Below, piece by piece: positions 6,082 through 7,281 of a stretch of DNA of 7,281 nucleotides (positions within the stretch are counted from its first letter, which is position 1; each line of letters opens with the position of its first letter). The notes under the pieces were generated by a model, which was not told where the DNA came from, ran no database searches, and saw only the letters and a list, made by a program, of their open reading frames with translations. The position numbers were made by a program, and so were the translations under genes. Source of the DNA: Deltaproteobacteria bacterium. Lineage in GTDB: Bacteria > Desulfobacterota > Desulfobacteria > Desulfobacterales > JAFDFH01. The stretch lies in NCBI GenBank assembly GCA_019309945.1, contig JAFDFH010000116.1:1-7281 (forward strand), in the 5' to 3' direction.

Positions 6082-7119
6082 TTGAAGGATATTATCTACG
6101 GCTTTATTCTTGGCGTCGCAAACATCATACCAGGGGTCTCCGGTGGAACCTTTGCGCTTATTCTAGGTATTTATCCCAAATTATTAAACGCCATCGGAAA
6201 CTATAACACGGCCTTTGTAAAAATGATTTTGACGCTGATGAAGCAAGGGCAGTTAAAAAAGACAAAGGCGTTAATATTTACCGAAGATTTTTTCTTTCTG
6301 ATACGGATATTAGTCGGTACGGTCTGCTCCCTGTTACTTTTAAGCAACCTGGTAAAGTTCTTGCTTGAACACCACTACGAAATAACGTACGGATTTTTTC
6401 TCGGTTTAATTGTTTTTTCTATATATATTCCTTATAAACTACTCGATCATAAAAACTTCAGATTCTTTATCTGGCTTTTTATAGGATTGGGAATCACACT
6501 TCTAATCAGCACCAATGTTGACCCATCGATTAAGGTATTGGAAAAAAGCAGACATTATAAGGACGTACTCGATGGTGTTGCTTTGGGTACTTTGGTCGTT
6601 TATTCGCCCGCAGAATATATCGGGACCTTCTTCGTCGGAATGCTGGCAATTTCAGCAATGGTCCTACCGGGTATTAGCGGATCTTTTATACTTCTTCTTT
6701 TTGGTAAATACTATACGGTAATCTCTGCAATTTCCCGGCTTCAAAAATTTTACATTGAGGATGTTGTCCTGATTTCTATTTTTTCAGCCGGATGCCTTGC
6801 CGGTCTGATTGTTTTTGTGAAGTTTTTTAATTATGTGTACACCCGGTTCAAGGACCAAACCATATTTTTTCTTATTGGTCTTATGTGTGGGTCCATACAC
6901 GCCCTCTGGCCATTTAAAAAATTCCAGTTTGTTGACCTTTATCTGAAGATCAACAAGGTTATTCTAAAAATGCCGGATTATAAAATTTACAGCAATCAAC
7001 TTCGGTTATTCGAAAATTTCCATCAACTCGGGCCGGTTCTGCTGAGTTTTATGGCCGGAGCGGTAATCATGCTTTTCTTTATCCGATATGAAAGCAGAAA
7101 TAATGTTCCCGGCCCATAA
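6082..7119 (+). CDS. popT: DUF368 family membrane protein, probable polyprenyl-phosphate transporter (PopT-like)
   Basis: This is a 345-residue polytopic inner-membrane protein of the DUF368 family. Members named PopT were reported to return undecaprenyl phosphate, the lipid carrier of cell-wall and surface-polysaccharide synthesis, across the cytoplasmic membrane, alongside DedA-family UptA. The family hallmark appears twice: NIIPGVSGGTFALILGIY (14-31) and AMVLPGISGSFILLLFGKYY (192-211), consistent with an internal two-fold repeat with re-entrant helices. Other hydrophobic spans lie near 71-95, 101-117, 126-142, 229-249, 265-282 and 310-335. A basic, hydrophilic segment (54-65) separates the first repeat from the second span, and a loop near 143-172 separates the halves. 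The start is TTG, supported by an excellent AAGGAG site. It begins 45 bp after nrdJ on the same strand, with no visible functional link. Family membership is firm; the transport role is transferred from studied homologues. Confidence 0.87.
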   Translation: MKDIIYGFILGVANIIPGVSGGTFALILGIYPKLLNAIGNYNTAFVKMILTLMKQGQLKKTKALIFTEDFFFLIRILVGTVCSLLLLSNLVKFLLEHHYEITYGFFLGLIVFSIYIPYKLLDHKNFRFFIWLFIGLGITLLISTNVDPSIKVLEKSRHYKDVLDGVALGTLVVYSPAEYIGTFFVGMLAISAMVLPGISGSFILLLFGKYYTVISAISRLQKFYIEDVVLISIFSAGCLAGLIVFVKFFNYVYTRFKDQTIFFLIGLMCGSIHALWPFKKFQFVDLYLKINKVILKMPDYKIYSNQLRLFENFHQLGPVLLSFMAGAVIMLFFIRYESRNNVPGP

Positions 7120-7146
7120 ATAGAGATGGGAGACTCACCTAATAGT

Positions 7147-7281
7147 TAGTGTCCGTCCAGAAACGATGATTTTTGTTCGAGATCAAGGCCTGCGAAAAAT
7201 TTTACCGCAGGCATATAGTTGATATTCCGAGGATAAAATTTTGAGCATAACGCAGAGATCGGGCAAAAAGACCGTTTCTGG
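7147..7281. repeat. Palindromic intergenic repeat (MITE/REP-like), probably truncated by the window edge
   Basis: CCAGAAACG (7157-7165) is matched by its exact reverse complement CGTTTCTGG at 7273-7281, the last base of the window. The arms continue inward imperfectly: TTTTTG (7170-7175) pairs with CAAAAA (7264-7269), and GATC (7181-7184) with GATC (7257-7260). Inner elements include a 7-bp hairpin (7188-7212), and TGCG (7191-7194) facing CGCA (7251-7254). No gene was found inside. The outer sequence TTAGTGTCCGTCCAGAAACG suggests a repeat end that would recur in inverted form just beyond the window. It could be a non-autonomous mobile element or a dispersed palindromic repeat. The start at 7147 is approximate, and copy number cannot be judged here. 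Confidence 0.5.
7188..7212 (+). repeat. Perfect 7-bp hairpin inside the terminal repeat region
   Basis: GCCTGCG (7188-7194) and CGCAGGC (7206-7212) form a perfect stem around an 11-nt A/T-rich loop. It lies 69 bp past the end of the DUF368 gene and is followed by CATATAG rather than a T-tract, so it is a weak terminator candidate. It is more likely part of the surrounding palindromic element. Confidence 0.5.

Noticed and set aside
5955..6206. An 83-codon forward frame bridging nrdJ and the DUF368 gene
   Set aside because: It overlaps both genes in another frame, and its composition follows theirs; the flanking genes have intact family ends and starts.
7113..7130. CCCAT/ATGGG inverted repeat overlapping the stop codon of the DUF368 gene, as a possible terminator
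   Set aside because: The stem is only 5 bp with an 8-nt loop and is followed by AGACTCAC rather than a T-tract.
7166..7222. An 18-codon ATG reading frame inside the terminal repeat
   Set aside because: It is very short, has no ribosome site, and lies within inverted-repeat sequence; no protein family was recognised.

Overview
The window is an ordinary-density chromosomal segment with every gene on the + strand. It holds six complete genes and the tail of a seventh, about 90% coding, with moderate GC. Its content and protein sequences suggest an anaerobic, Gram-negative member of the Desulfobacterota (sulfate-reducer-like deltaproteobacteria). The reasons are an NtrY/NtrX-type sigma-54 two-component pair, the rsmD-coaD pair, a LysR regulator resembling the group called 'selenium metabolism-associated', and a B12-dependent (class II) ribonucleotide reductase. 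This assignment is an inference from protein resemblance; no rRNA or other phylogenetic marker is present.

Layout: positions 2-172 hold the 3' end of a sensor histidine kinase (NtrY-like). A 99-bp gap follows, with a GC-rich hairpin flanked by two near-identical 11-mers. Next is its probable partner, a complete NtrX-like sigma-54 activator with REC, AAA+ and Fis-type HTH domains (272-1627). Then come rsmD (1685-2239, TTG start), a 16S rRNA guanine-N2 methyltransferase, and coaD (2299-2787), phosphopantetheine adenylyltransferase. A 107-bp gap with two small dyads precedes a LysR-family regulator (2895-3818). It is followed 49 bp later by nrdJ (3868-6036), adenosylcobalamin-dependent ribonucleotide reductase with a C-terminal cysteine-rich tail. 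Last is a DUF368/PopT-type membrane protein (6082-7119, TTG start), a probable polyprenyl-phosphate transporter. The final 162 bp have no supportable gene. They hold a nested inverted-repeat structure whose 9-bp outer arm ends exactly at the window edge, which looks like one copy of a palindromic intergenic repeat (MITE- or REP-like), probably cut by the window.

How the genes fit together: apart from the kinase/regulator pair and the rsmD-coaD synteny, this is a run of unrelated core genes for signalling, ribosome modification, CoA synthesis, deoxynucleotide synthesis and envelope lipid-carrier recycling. All gaps are short (45-107 bp) and same-strand, so partial co-transcription is plausible. 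I saw no convincing intrinsic terminator, sigma-54 promoter, NrdR box or cobalamin riboswitch. I found no clearly new system. The most notable items are the terminal repeat element, the LysR regulator directly upstream of the class II reductase, and the dyads and direct repeats in the regulatory gaps.
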